From assembly GCF_002929495.1 (NCBI RefSeq), contig NZ_PJJJ01000023.1:1-63852 (forward strand): 63,852 nt of DNA. Reading direction: 5' to 3'. The DNA comes from Cryobacterium sp. Y82 (GTDB lineage Bacteria; Actinomycetota; Actinomycetes; Actinomycetales; Microbacteriaceae). Under the pieces are notes generated by a model that was not told the DNA's origin, did not search any database, and saw only the letters and a program-made list of their open reading frames with translations. A program made the position numbers and the translations under genes. Shown here piece by piece: positions 22,102-30,928 of the stretch; position 1 is the stretch's first letter, and each line of letters opens with the position of its first letter.

Positions 22102-23412
22102 TTAGCTTTCGCAGCCGACGCCGTCGCCGTCGCGGTCTAGGTGTCGTCCGTAGCCGGCGTCGCCAACGTGCACCGGAGCAGCACCCGCTGCTCGTGCCGC
22201 AGTGCAGTTATCGTAATACGCACTTGCCGGTGCCGGTGCCGGTGCCGGTGCCGGTGCCGGTGCCGGAGCAACCGGTGCGGCCGGTGCCGGTTCCACGACG
22301 ACAGGTACTGGCGCGACGGCCACGGGAGCGGGCGCGAAAGCGGATGCCGTAGCCCGTTCATCGGGGCAAGCCTTGAGAATTCGGGTCATCGCGTCGTGCT
22401 CGGCCGGTGTCACCCACAGCCCGTATGTTGCCTTCACCGAAATCTGGCGTGCCACATAGGCGCACCGGTACGACTTCACCGGAGGTAACCATGTGGCTGT
22501 GTCGCCGTCACCCTTGCTGGAGTTCGTGCGCCCATCCACAGCGAGAAGGTTGAGTGGATCGTTCGCTAGGGACACCCGCTGAGCCTGGCTGAGTTGCTGA
22601 GCGCCGGTCTGCCACGCATTCGACAGCGCTACCACGTGGTCGATCTGTACCAGCGACGATGTCGAGTTTCCCCGCACAAAACTAATCGTTTTCCCCGTGT
22701 ACGGCCCGATCAGCGTTCCGGTCAGAATGCGACAGGTTCCGGATTTTTCCGTGACAGTGAGGTCGCGAGCCAAGATATCGTTACGCGTGTCGCAGCCGTT
22801 CCGGTCGACATCGAGCCAGGCGGTACCGAAGCCACCGCTGCGGTTGTATCCAGTCTCGGGTGCCCGGCCCTTCACTGGCAGGGTCGCCAGCAGCGCGACG
22901 GCCGTGGTGTCGGTCGCCGCGGTATCGGCAAGAACGATGCTCGCGGCTTCCGATGCCGGCATCGTGGTGGCCGGATCGACCGGCGCTTCGTCGGTGAAGG
23001 CCAGGGGAGTTGGCTTCGGGCTATGCGTCCGGGTCGCGCTCGGTGTCGGTGCGGAAGTTGCTGTCGGTTGTGCACTCGTGCTCGCCAGATTTGTGTCGAT
23101 GGATGCCGCTGCCAGCTACGATCCCGCGATGACCGCCACGAGCGCCCCGGCCAGAACTGCCCCTGCAATCCTGCGCGATGGGATGACCGCCCAGGACTGG
23201 CGGCCGGTGGCCAAAACATAGATGGCGGTGAGGGAGCCGATCGTGCCAGCCATCGTGAACAGGCCGGAGAATCCGCCGGTCGATGCGGCCACGAGCAGTA
23301 ACACTTGTGACACACCGAGCATGATCCAGGTGAGTGTAGAGAATTTGGGTCCGTGGAGGCGAGCCCGCGAGGACCGCGGCTTCCGTTTACTGGCAGAAAA
23401 TTCTGAACACAA
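22102..23412 (-). pseudogene. Membrane-anchored HNH nuclease (DUF1524) with Excalibur tail, amber-interrupted
   Basis: One continuous frame of 436 codons with an in-frame TAG at codon 99 (23116-23118). Before the stop lie four hydrophobic segments (LTWIMLGVSQVLLLVAAS to IAGAVLAGALVAVIAGS). After it lie a Pro/Thr linker, a DUF1524-type HNH domain (VQIDHVVALSNAW, DPLNLLAVDGRTNSSKGD, YRCAYVARQI), a (Ala-Pro)n linker and an Excalibur calcium-binding motif (DRDGDGVGCE). The stop separates anchor from nuclease. An ATG at 22962 could restart the nuclease alone in the cytosol. The first start is a TTG and is uncertain; an ATG lies at 23322. Confidence 0.8.
22225..22266 (+). repeat. Seven tandem TGCCGG hexamers
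   Basis: A perfect 42-bp run in the HNH nuclease gene that encodes the Ala-Pro linker before the Excalibur motif. Gain or loss of units would keep the frame and only change linker length. Confidence 0.9.
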
Positions 23413-23464
23413 ATCAGTATTTTACTGATATTCTCTCGTGTTTAGGGATGATTCCGGCTATAAT
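23413..23464 (+). promoter_or_regulatory. Promoter region of DUF222-HNH copy 1
   Basis: ATCAGTA-TTT-TACTGAT (23413-23429) is a perfect inverted repeat. It is followed by CTCTCGTGTTTAGG and by TATAAT at 23459-23464, a perfect -10, 25 bp before the ATG with GAAGGAGG between. From CTCTCGTG to the ATG the sequence is nearly the same as that before copy 2 at 56331, including TATAAT. The inverted repeat itself is only partly kept there. Confidence 0.65.
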
Positions 23465-23489
23465 TGGGGGTGAAGGAGGCACCGACGCC

Positions 23490-25043
23490 ATGACCCTCAC
23501 CGCTCCACCCGCTCCACCCGCTGCAACCGGCCTCGTGCCGGAACCCGAGGGTTCCCGAGTTGAAGTCATTGGTCAAGCGGGTGCTTTGCTGGGCTTCGTT
23601 CTGGACGGAACACGGTTTGGTCACCTGGATGACGCTGAAGCCGTCGCGGTGTTGGCGGCGTTGGAAGAGCTCGGTCGCAGGGTCGATGGTGCCAGGCTAC
23701 GGGCAACCACCGACATTGGTGTGCGCGCCGAAACCGACCTCGGCAACGGGTCGCTCGCCTACAAAAACGGATGCCGCAACCGGGTCGAGTTCATCACCCA
23801 ACTCGCCGGCATCTCCGGCCGCGAAGCTAAACGGCGCCTGAAACTCGGCGAGACCGTCGTGGAACGCACCCCGATGGGCCTGCCCGTGCCAGCCCGATAC
23901 CCGGTCATCGCCGACGGCCTGGAGAGCGGGGAGCTCGGGGTGGAGTCGGCGGAGATCATTGCCACCACATTGACCGCGCTGCACGGCAAGGTGATGCAGG
24001 ACGATCTTGACCACGTGGAACGCGCCCTCGTTGCGTCGGCTACCGGAGCGATCACCCCGGAAACGGCCGGGCTACCGGGCGCGGGCATCCGCTTCGCCCC
24101 CGACCTGCTGCGGGCACAAGCCCTGGAATGGCAAGGACGGCTCGACCCCGACGGCACCGCCCCCACCGACGACCTCACGGAAGCGAAAAGCACGCTCACC
24201 TTCGGGCTGCTGCGCAACGGCCTCTACCCGCTGCGCGCCGACGTCACCCCCGAACTACGCGGCATCATGGACACCCTCTTCGACACCTACCTCTCGGCCC
24301 GGTCTCGCACACCGCGGTTTGAACCCACCGAATCCGGCGACGACCCCAGTGAGCTGGACGGCGTCGACGTTAGTGATCCGAACGCAGATGGTGAACGCTT
24401 CAGCGCCGACCCCTTCAGCGGCGACATCCGCTACGACGGCGACCGCCGCACCGCCGGCGAAAAACGCGCTGACATCCTTCGCTCGGTGTTCGAAGCGGCC
24501 GCCCGCGACCCGAAAACCCCGACCATGGGCGGTGCCGCCCCCACCGTCATGATCCACGTCAATGCCATCGACCTCGACCAGGAGCGCGGGGTTGGGTGGA
24601 TCGACGGCATCGAAGCGCCCGTCTCGTTGCGCCGAGTGAAAGAAGCCATCTGCGCTGGCGGCGCCCAAAAGGTCATCATCGGCACCAACGGCGACATCCT
24701 CCGCCTCGGCGACACAGTGCGCTGCTTCAGCCCCAAACAACGAGCCGCGATCAGTGCCCGCGACGAAGGCTGCATCATCCCCGGCTGCACCACCCCCGCC
24801 CGCTGGTGCGAAACCCACCACGTCATCCCCTGGCGCAAACACGGCCCCACCACCATCGACAACGGCACCCTCCTCTGTTGGTACCACCACCACACCATCG
24901 ACACCAGCGGCTGGAACATCCGCATGATCAACCGCCGACCCCAAATACGCGGGCCCCTCCTCTGGGACCCCACCCAAACCTGGCGCCCCGCACACACCCA
25001 CCGCGCCAACACCCCCAGCCCCGAACCACCCTGGCGCACCTAA
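23490..25043 (+). CDS. DUF222-HNH endonuclease (13E12-type), copy 1
   Basis: A 517-residue protein. The N-terminal DUF222 region covers about 20-330 (AVLAALEELGRRVDGARL, KNGCRNRVEFITQLAGIS). The C-terminal HNH domain lies at about 420-480: CIIPGCTTPARWCETHHVIPW, then DNGTLLCWYHHHTID. Both Cys pairs, the HH and the Asn of the active site are present. Such genes exist in many copies in actinobacteria, including the REP13E12 elements of mycobacteria, and their biology is poorly understood. GAAGGAGG sets the ATG at 23490. A second copy is at 56331-57864 in the same orientation. Confidence 0.9.
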   Translation: MTLTAPPAPPAATGLVPEPEGSRVEVIGQAGALLGFVLDGTRFGHLDDAEAVAVLAALEELGRRVDGARLRATTDIGVRAETDLGNGSLAYKNGCRNRVEFITQLAGISGREAKRRLKLGETVVERTPMGLPVPARYPVIADGLESGELGVESAEIIATTLTALHGKVMQDDLDHVERALVASATGAITPETAGLPGAGIRFAPDLLRAQALEWQGRLDPDGTAPTDDLTEAKSTLTFGLLRNGLYPLRADVTPELRGIMDTLFDTYLSARSRTPRFEPTESGDDPSELDGVDVSDPNADGERFSADPFSGDIRYDGDRRTAGEKRADILRSVFEAAARDPKTPTMGGAAPTVMIHVNAIDLDQERGVGWIDGIEAPVSLRRVKEAICAGGAQKVIIGTNGDILRLGDTVRCFSPKQRAAISARDEGCIIPGCTTPARWCETHHVIPWRKHGPTTIDNGTLLCWYHHHTIDTSGWNIRMINRRPQIRGPLLWDPTQTWRPAHTHRANTPSPEPPWRT

Positions 25044-25133
25044 TTGAACTTGGCGTAGTTCATTGAACCTGGCGTAGTTAGTCGAACCTGGCGCAAATAG
25101 TTGAACCAATTGAACCTGCGCAGCTAGCCGAAC
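25044..25133 (+). repeat. 19-bp tandem repeat directly after DUF222-HNH copy 1
   Basis: The hexamer T(T/C)GAAC recurs at 25044, 25063, 25082 and 25101 with an exact 19-bp period, then at 25110 and as CCGAAC at 25128. The unit is close to TTGAACCTGGCGTAGTTNA. It begins 1 base after the stop codon of the DUF222-HNH gene. No such array follows copy 2. Confidence 0.85.
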
Positions 25134-25198
25134 GTGGCCGCACCGTGTTCAGTCGTGGCAAGAGTGGCACGATCGGCACGGCGAGCGCTCGAACTGCG

Positions 25199-25744
25199 TC
25201 AGGGCAGCTGTTCAAGCCAGATGCGCATCAGGGCGATGTCGTCAACGGTGATGCCTACCGCGGAGTGCGGTGGAATGAGCAGCGACGGTGTCTCCAGCGT
25301 GGCGTTGAGCACCTTCTCCCCGTGAAGTTCCACGTCGGCATCGTCGATCCAGATAAACGGTGCAGGCACGTTCTGATCTTCTTCGATGCGCTGGGACTTC
25401 CACAGTCCCGTCTCGCCATCGGTTCGGCCGGGGCGTTTCGGAGGGGTCGTCACGTCGAGCATGCGCCCGCCGGCCAGTCCGTGCAGCTCGGGTACGAGCA
25501 GCTGCCGGGTGGCATCGAACTCGTTCCAGGAGGTGAGCCAGACCAGTTCTACTCCGTATTGCATCAGCAAGGAGTCGAGAGCCGTAATCAGGCGGGGAGC
25601 CCAGCGCACGTCACGGGTGGAAGCATGACCGTCGCCGTACTCGATGTTGATCGATGCCTTGGCCACGTCGCCCCAGGCCGGGTCTGGCTCGGAACGGGGG
25701 CACAGGCACCCGTTGACGGAGAGATAGAGTCTTGGAACGGTCAT
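25199..25744 (-). CDS. HAD-like domain protein (Swiss-army-knife type) with altered motif I
   Basis: A 181-residue protein that resembles the HAD domain of 'Swiss army knife' RNA repair proteins: VELVWLTSWNEFDATRQLLVPEL (motif II region), KSQRIEE (motif III Lys) and PFIWIDDAD (motif IV). Motif I, normally DxDGxL with the nucleophilic Asp, reads LYLSVNGCLCP, so both essential Asp residues are replaced by Ser and Asn. A phosphatase-dead, possibly binding role follows if the alignment is right. No partner gene is adjacent. Confidence 0.7.
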   Translation of the reverse strand: MTVPRLYLSVNGCLCPRSEPDPAWGDVAKASINIEYGDGHASTRDVRWAPRLITALDSLLMQYGVELVWLTSWNEFDATRQLLVPELHGLAGGRMLDVTTPPKRPGRTDGETGLWKSQRIEEDQNVPAPFIWIDDADVELHGEKVLNATLETPSLLIPPHSAVGITVDDIALMRIWLEQLP

Positions 25745-26049
25745 TCTGCCTGCCCATCGTGATAGGTGGCGCTGCCCGCATCGATGATGCGTGCTCGATC
25801 TGCCATATTGGCCATAGTGGTATCGCTGTTTAGCGTGAAATTATAAATTGTCGGACTCCCAAAAAGCTTCTGGATCCAGCTAAGCACGCAGGAGCGAGAT
25901 GCGCCTCCCCGCGAACTGGGTGAACTTTAGTGCCGTGTCGCGCGGCTTATTCGTGGCATGTGTGCATGGCAAGCGTCCGCTTTTGTGCGCGCACCGACTA
26001 CGTGCGCGAAACCGACGACGTGGTGGGTCCACCGAAGCCGGCCAAGGCC
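25745..26049. other. 305 bp without a gene
   Basis: The region lies between two minus-strand genes. I see an AT-rich stretch near 25840-25860, and TATCGCTG at 25821 in a weak inverted repeat (CGCT-GTTT-AGCG). The same octamer occurs at 32328, upstream of the amidohydrolase gene. No open frame looks real. Confidence 0.4.
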
Positions 26050-27261
26050 TTAAACCGCCAGTTCGGCCATGCGCGACAGCGCCAGCTGCGTGTACAGGGC
26101 CGTGCCATCGGCCAGGACACCGTCGTCAAAGGTTGCCGCGGGGGAGTGGTTGAAGGCGGCGGGGGCATCCGCTTGCCGCGGCGCGGCCGAGAGAAAGACA
26201 AAGGTTCCCGGTACCTGTTGCAACACTCGCGAGAAGTCCTCGGAGCCGCTGAGGGGGTTGACCATGCGTGTGAACCGTTTTTCGCCGAAGAGTTCGCCGA
26301 CGACGCGCTCGGCCCGGCCGGTTTCGCCCTCGTTTGTGACGGTCAGCGGATATTCGGTGACGTAGTCCACCGTTACTTCAACGCCGTGCGCGGCCGCGAT
26401 TCCCTTGAGCAGCCGAGGCACCACGCGCGCCAGCTTGGCGCGCGACTCGGGAGTGTATGACCGCACGGTCGCTTCAAGTCGCGCGGAGTCGGGGATGATA
26501 TTGCGCTTGGTGCCGGCGTGCAGCACCCCGACCGAGAGCACCACCGGGTCGAACATGTCGAACTGGCGGGTGACCATCACCTGCAGGGCGGTGACCATCT
26601 CGGCAATCACCGTCACCGGATCCTGCGCCTGGTGCGGGGCAGAGCCGTGCCCGCCAGCCCCGTGCACCGTCACCGTGAGGCCATCGCTGGCCGACATCAG
26701 GGTTCCTGTGCGACTGGCGAATTGCCCGTTGGATGCGCCGGCCGACGTGACGTGCAGGCCGTAGGCGGCGTCGGCGCGGCGGCCGGCAGCGTCGAGCACG
26801 CCCTCGCTAATCATCACTCCCGCCCCGTCGTAGCCCTCCTCGCCGGGCTGAAACATGAGTACGACGTCTCCGGCGAGTTGGTCACGGTGGTGGGCGAGCA
26901 GAGTCGCCGCGCCCACGAGCATGGCGGTGTGCAAGTCGTGACCGCAGGCGTGCATGGCGCCGTCAATGCGCGAGCTGAACTCCAGCCCGGTGCGTTCCTG
27001 AACTGGGAGCGCGTCCATGTCGCCGCGCAGCAACACCACGGGCCGTGAAGCGGATGCCCCGACGCCGGTTCCGCGCAGCACCGCCGTCACCGAGGTCGTG
27101 TCGGTACCAAGACTGATCTCGTACGGAAGGCCCTGGAGGGCCTCGAGTACCTTCTCCTGCGTGCGTGGCAACTGCAGCCCGATTTCGGGTTCCTGGTGCA
27201 GTCGGTGGCGCAGGTCGGTGATGGCTCCGGCAAGTTCACGGGCATCTGAGAGTATGGTCAC
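26050..27261 (-). CDS. M20 family amidohydrolase (hippurate hydrolase-like)
   Basis: A 403-residue M20D metallopeptidase that would release amino acids from N-acyl or similar conjugates. The N-terminal RHRLHQEPEIGLQLPRT, GDMDALPVQE, MHACGHDLHTAML (metal His/Cys) and FQPGEEGYDGA (Glu) are canonical. GAGGHGSAPHQAQDP marks the dimerisation lid and NPLSGSEDFS the last ligand region. It is the last gene of a minus-strand operon with an amino-acid-type ABC importer 61 bp upstream, which supports a scavenging role. Confidence 0.92.
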   Translation of the reverse strand: MTILSDARELAGAITDLRHRLHQEPEIGLQLPRTQEKVLEALQGLPYEISLGTDTTSVTAVLRGTGVGASASRPVVLLRGDMDALPVQERTGLEFSSRIDGAMHACGHDLHTAMLVGAATLLAHHRDQLAGDVVLMFQPGEEGYDGAGVMISEGVLDAAGRRADAAYGLHVTSAGASNGQFASRTGTLMSASDGLTVTVHGAGGHGSAPHQAQDPVTVIAEMVTALQVMVTRQFDMFDPVVLSVGVLHAGTKRNIIPDSARLEATVRSYTPESRAKLARVVPRLLKGIAAAHGVEVTVDYVTEYPLTVTNEGETGRAERVVGELFGEKRFTRMVNPLSGSEDFSRVLQQVPGTFVFLSAAPRQADAPAAFNHSPAATFDDGVLADGTALYTQLALSRMAELAV

Positions 27262-27322
27262 GGTTTCTCCTTTGAAGGCGACTGGTGGTTACAGTGTGAG
27301 CCGCAACGGGAGAGTTGTCGAA

Positions 27323-28093
27323 TCAAACCAGGGTCTTGCGCAGAAACTCCCGGGTGCGCGGCTGCTGCGAGTGGTCGAAGACCTCGGTCGGCGACCCCTG
27401 CTCAAGAATGACGCCGCCGTCCATAAAGACGACCCGATCGGCGGCTGCCCGAGCGAAGCCCAACTCGTGGGTGACCACGAGCATGGTGGCGCCACTGGCC
27501 GCCAACGCGGCCATTACATCGGTGACTTCGCTGACGTTTTCCGGATCGAGGGCCGACGTCGGTTCGTCAAACAAGAGCAGAGCGGGTTCGAGGGCCAGTG
27601 CCCGGGCGATGGCGACGCGCTGCTGCTGCCCGCCGGAGAGCTGGCGCGGGTAGGCGTTGGCGCGATCGGCCAATCCAACCCGGGCCAGCAGTGTCATGCT
27701 GCGCTCGATGGCGTCGGCCTTGCTCAATTTGAGAATGGAGCGGGGGCCGTCGGTAATGTTCTGCAGCACGGTCCAGTGCGGAAACAGGTTGAAGTTCTGA
27801 AAAACCATTCCCACGTTGCGACGCTGCACGGCGATCTGGCTTTCGGTGAGCCGGCGCACGGTCTCTCCAGACCCTTGCCGATAGCCCATCAGCTCGTCGC
27901 CTACCCAGATCGACCCGCCGCTGGCAACCTCGAGGCAATTCACGCAGCGCAGCAGGGTGGATTTTCCCGACCCTGACGCACCGAGAATCGCGACCGTCTC
28001 GCCGATACGCACCTCGAGATTTATGCCCTTGAGCACCTCGACCCCGGAGAATTGCTTGCGCAATTCGCTGATGCGCAGAAGGGGCAAAGTCAC
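27323..28093 (-). CDS. Polar amino acid ABC transporter ATPase
   Basis: A 256-residue ATPase of the GlnQ/HisP group: GASGSGKSTLLRCVNCLE (Walker A), FQNFNLFPHWTVLQNI (Q-loop, diagnostic for polar amino acid importers), LSGGQQQRVAIARAL (signature), LLLFDEPTSALDPE (Walker B) and VVTHELGFA. Its start overlaps the permease stop by 4 bases. With the permease and the lipoprotein it makes a complete importer. Confidence 0.95.
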   Translation of the reverse strand: MTLPLLRISELRKQFSGVEVLKGINLEVRIGETVAILGASGSGKSTLLRCVNCLEVASGGSIWVGDELMGYRQGSGETVRRLTESQIAVQRRNVGMVFQNFNLFPHWTVLQNITDGPRSILKLSKADAIERSMTLLARVGLADRANAYPRQLSGGQQQRVAIARALALEPALLLFDEPTSALDPENVSEVTDVMAALAASGATMLVVTHELGFARAAADRVVFMDGGVILEQGSPTEVFDHSQQPRTREFLRKTLV

Positions 28094-29052
28094 GATTCCA
28101 TACCTCGATTCAGGGTGCGCTCGGCGGCTCGTCGATCGAAAAACCTGGCGACCAGAGACGAACTGCTCTTGCGGCTGGCCCCCCGGCCATAGTGACGCTC
28201 AATGAAGAACTGCACGCCGTTGAGCACGGTCGTGATGAACAGGTACCAGATACTCGCGACAATCAGCAGTGGCACGGTTTGATAGGTCTGGCTGTAGATC
28301 TCCTTGACCGAGAACAACAGCTCGGCTCCGCCGATCACGCTCACCAACGAAGTTCCCTTCACCAGCGCGATGATGGAGTTGAAAGTGGGCGGAACGATGA
28401 AGCGCATGGCCTGGGGCAGCTGGATTCGAAAGAAGACCCGAACCGGCTTCATGCCCAGTGCTTGTGCCGCCTCGAGCTGCCCCTCGTCGACCGAGATCAG
28501 CCCAGCGCGATAGATCTCGGCCTGATAGGCGGCATCGTGCAGACCAAGACCGACTATGGCCGCCAACAGCGGCGTCACCAGAGTGTTGGACTCAATGGAG
28601 GCGAATGTCGGACCAAACGGAATCCCGATGCTCAAGACCGGCACGAGCAGGCCGATGTTGAACCAAAAGATCAGTTGCACGAGCTGTGGTGTGCCCCGGA
28701 AGAGCCAGATGTACGACGAAGCGAGCACGCGTAACAGGGTATTGTCTGACAGCCGGCACACCGCCAGAACGCCGCCGAGAACCAGACCGATCGTCATCGC
28801 CGTTACCGTGAGAAAGAGAGTCATCACAACGCCCTGGAGCACGGTTTCACTGTTGAGGTATTGCCCGACGACGTCCCATTCAAAGTTGGGGTTCGTCAGG
28901 AACAGGTGCACGATTTGCGCGGCGACGACCACGGTGATTATGGAGAGTACCCAGGTAGCGGGCCGCCGGGGAGCCAAGGCGTGTGCGACGTCCACGGGGT
29001 GTTGCGTGAGAGGCAATTCGAAGTCAGTCTGGTTACTCGGCAGGGTAGCCAT
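28090..29052 (-). CDS. Polar amino acid ABC transporter permease
   Basis: A 320-residue permease of the HisM/GlnP type. An N-terminal cytoplasmic part precedes about five helices. Helix one (WVLSIITVVVAAQIVHLFL) is followed by the loop LLVPVLSIGIPF. The ATPase-contact motif is in GLHDAAYQAEIYRAGLISVDEGQLEAAQALGM (about 190-220). A C-terminal basic tail (HYGRGASRKSSS) is cytoplasmic. It overlaps the ATPase gene by 4 bases and starts 2 bases after the binding-protein stop. Confidence 0.94.
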   Translation of the reverse strand: MATLPSNQTDFELPLTQHPVDVAHALAPRRPATWVLSIITVVVAAQIVHLFLTNPNFEWDVVGQYLNSETVLQGVVMTLFLTVTAMTIGLVLGGVLAVCRLSDNTLLRVLASSYIWLFRGTPQLVQLIFWFNIGLLVPVLSIGIPFGPTFASIESNTLVTPLLAAIVGLGLHDAAYQAEIYRAGLISVDEGQLEAAQALGMKPVRVFFRIQLPQAMRFIVPPTFNSIIALVKGTSLVSVIGGAELLFSVKEIYSQTYQTVPLLIVASIWYLFITTVLNGVQFFIERHYGRGASRKSSSSLVARFFDRRAAERTLNRGMES

Positions 29053-29054
29053 GA

Positions 29055-29987
29055 CTATTGCGGGTTCGCGGCGAGCCAGTCGGCGTAGAGGTTGATGCCG
29101 GGCTGTTCGATAATCTCTCGATCGAGACCGTACTTGGTCATGATCTTCTCGTAGTCACCATTGTCAAAGAGCACCTGAAAACTCGCGAGCAGGGGGTCAG
29201 AGAGCTCAGAATCTTTAGGGAGCAGAGCTCCCATGAACTGACCGGCGAACCCGTTGGCGAACTCGTCGCCGACGACTTCCAACTCGCCGTTTGATTCCCT
29301 GGCCGCGTAGAACAGCGAGGCGCCGCCGGTGAAGAAGGCATCCGTTCGCCCTGATCGCAACGCCAGCACGCCGTCGGGAACGCTCGCGACGCTCAGCACG
29401 GTGAGGTTCTTACCCTGCTCCTGGCACTTCACTGCCTGAGCCTCGGCGACTCTGTACGTGGCGGCGTTGGCGAGTGCTGCCACTGTGACATCACACAGTT
29501 CGTCCATGTTGGTGACGTTCTTGGGGTTGCCCTTCTCAACCAGGAAAGGTACGACCTCCTGCAGAACGTCAACGAATTCGGCGCCTGGGCGCTCCTTCGG
29601 TCCGCCGACCGAGTCGGCGTAGGGGAAGAAACCGAAGGCGTAACGTTCGGCGCTGATCGCGGCGAATGCGCCGGAAATGTCCGGCACGGTGGCGATCTTG
29701 ATATCCACGCCCATCACCTCCGCGATGGCCTCCATCAGCTCGGCGCCGGCGCCGGTGTACTCGCCGGTTTTTCCGGGCGTCGTTACCCACCACGGTGGGT
29801 TTGCACCGCTCGTGACGACAGTGAGCTCGCCGGCGTCCTGAACGTTTTGGGGTAAAGCGTCGTGAATGGCTTGGTCCATGAGAGTGGAAACTGCGGGGTC
29901 TGCCGGTTCAACCGCTGCGCTACAACCGGCTAAGAGCGAGACCGAGAGGGCCAGGCAGAGGGTTATCGCGATCTGGATACGCTTCAT
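29055..29987 (-). CDS. Amino-acid-type ABC transporter substrate-binding lipoprotein
   Basis: A 310-residue lipoprotein with a signal peptide MKRIQIAITLCLALSVSLLAGC, the lipobox Cys at about 22. The mature part has the family-3 solute-binding pattern: GELTVVTSGANPPWW, GAGAELMEAIAEVMGVDIKI and ALRSGRTDAFFTGGASLFY. The ATG at 29987 is the start of the signal peptide; upstream in-frame sequence is not protein-like. It probably binds an amino acid or a conjugate released or accepted by the neighbouring hydrolases. Confidence 0.92.
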   Translation of the reverse strand: MKRIQIAITLCLALSVSLLAGCSAAVEPADPAVSTLMDQAIHDALPQNVQDAGELTVVTSGANPPWWVTTPGKTGEYTGAGAELMEAIAEVMGVDIKIATVPDISGAFAAISAERYAFGFFPYADSVGGPKERPGAEFVDVLQEVVPFLVEKGNPKNVTNMDELCDVTVAALANAATYRVAEAQAVKCQEQGKNLTVLSVASVPDGVLALRSGRTDAFFTGGASLFYAARESNGELEVVGDEFANGFAGQFMGALLPKDSELSDPLLASFQVLFDNGDYEKIMTKYGLDREIIEQPGINLYADWLAANPQ

Positions 29988-30103
29988 TGATGGTGCTCCG
30001 TTGCTGTAGTTGATTAAGCTGAACTCAACATGCCTGCGTGAAATGTGGTGTGTTTTGCAGGCGATTGGCGACGGAGCGTTGGAGTTGCTCGGTAGAAGCG
30101 CCG

Positions 30104-30928
30104 CTATTTTTGGTGGTGGCCGAGCGTTGCAGAAATGCGGTGGGCGGCGCTGACGACCGAATCCCTCCACGCACCCTCGACATTGCCCGACACCCGCGAC
30201 ATGGCACCCCCAATTACCAAGGCCGCGATCATGTCACCAGAGTAGTCGTAGACAGGCGCGGCGACGGCCCCGGCCCCGGAATCGACCTCGCCGAGGCTGA
30301 GGCTGTAACCGCGTTGGCGAATTTCCTCTAATTGTCGGCGCAACTCGCCCTCGTCGGTGATGGTGTGTTCGGTGAACGCTGGCCCCCGATGTTTGAGTAC
30401 CTGGGTCAGGTGTTGCTCGTCCTGGCCGGAGAGCAGCATCTTCTGCCCCGCCCCCGCAGTTAGTGGTCGTTTCTGGCCGACATTCACCGAGATGCGCAGG
30501 GAATGGGTGCTCTCAATGCGGGAGATGCAGATCGCTTCCATGCCCAACGGAGCCAGCAGGTAGACCGTTTCATTGGTCTGCGCTTGCAACGCGTCCAGCT
30601 CGGGCTGCGCGGCGGCACGCAATGCCTCGATCGGTTGGGCCGCCACTTCGCCGAGGGTGAGCAATCGACTGCCCACCCGGTAGTGGTCGCCTACGCGTTG
30701 GAGAAAACCGCGCGATTCGAGGGTTTTAATCAGTCGGAACGCCTTGTTTCGGGTCACGCCAATTCGCCGGGCGATGTCGGCAACGCGCAGTTCCCTTTGT
30801 CCACTCTCGAACTCGAGCATGATGTCGAGGGCCGCGGCGACCGGCCCGATCATGTAGTCGGTGGCCGGGCCTGCTGCGACGGGCGGTGCCGTCGACGTCT
30901 CCGGGGTGTCGGCGGTGTCGGTCGTCAT
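30104..30928 (-). CDS. IclR family transcriptional regulator
   Basis: A 274-residue regulator. The winged helix (about 30-95) has VAAALDIMLEFESGQRELRVADIARRIGVTRNKAFRLIKTLESRGFLQ. The effector domain contains LTAGAGQKMLLSG and GAGAVAAPVYDYSGDMIAALVIGG. Its ATG overlaps the stop of the amidohydrolase gene (ATGA), so it is the second gene of the operon and not a divergent regulator. It probably controls the whole hydrolase/importer cluster. Confidence 0.92.
   Translation of the reverse strand: MTTDTADTPETSTAPPVAAGPATDYMIGPVAAALDIMLEFESGQRELRVADIARRIGVTRNKAFRLIKTLESRGFLQRVGDHYRVGSRLLTLGEVAAQPIEALRAAAQPELDALQAQTNETVYLLAPLGMEAICISRIESTHSLRISVNVGQKRPLTAGAGQKMLLSGQDEQHLTQVLKHRGPAFTEHTITDEGELRRQLEEIRQRGYSLSLGEVDSGAGAVAAPVYDYSGDMIAALVIGGAMSRVSGNVEGAWRDSVVSAAHRISATLGHHQK

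Noticed and set aside
22225..22266. TGCCGG repeats considered as a CRISPR-like array
   Set aside because: The units are 6 bp, without spacers, and encode an Ala-Pro linker in a gene.
25044..25133. 19-bp array considered as CRISPR
   Set aside because: Units are head to tail without spacers and no cas gene is present.
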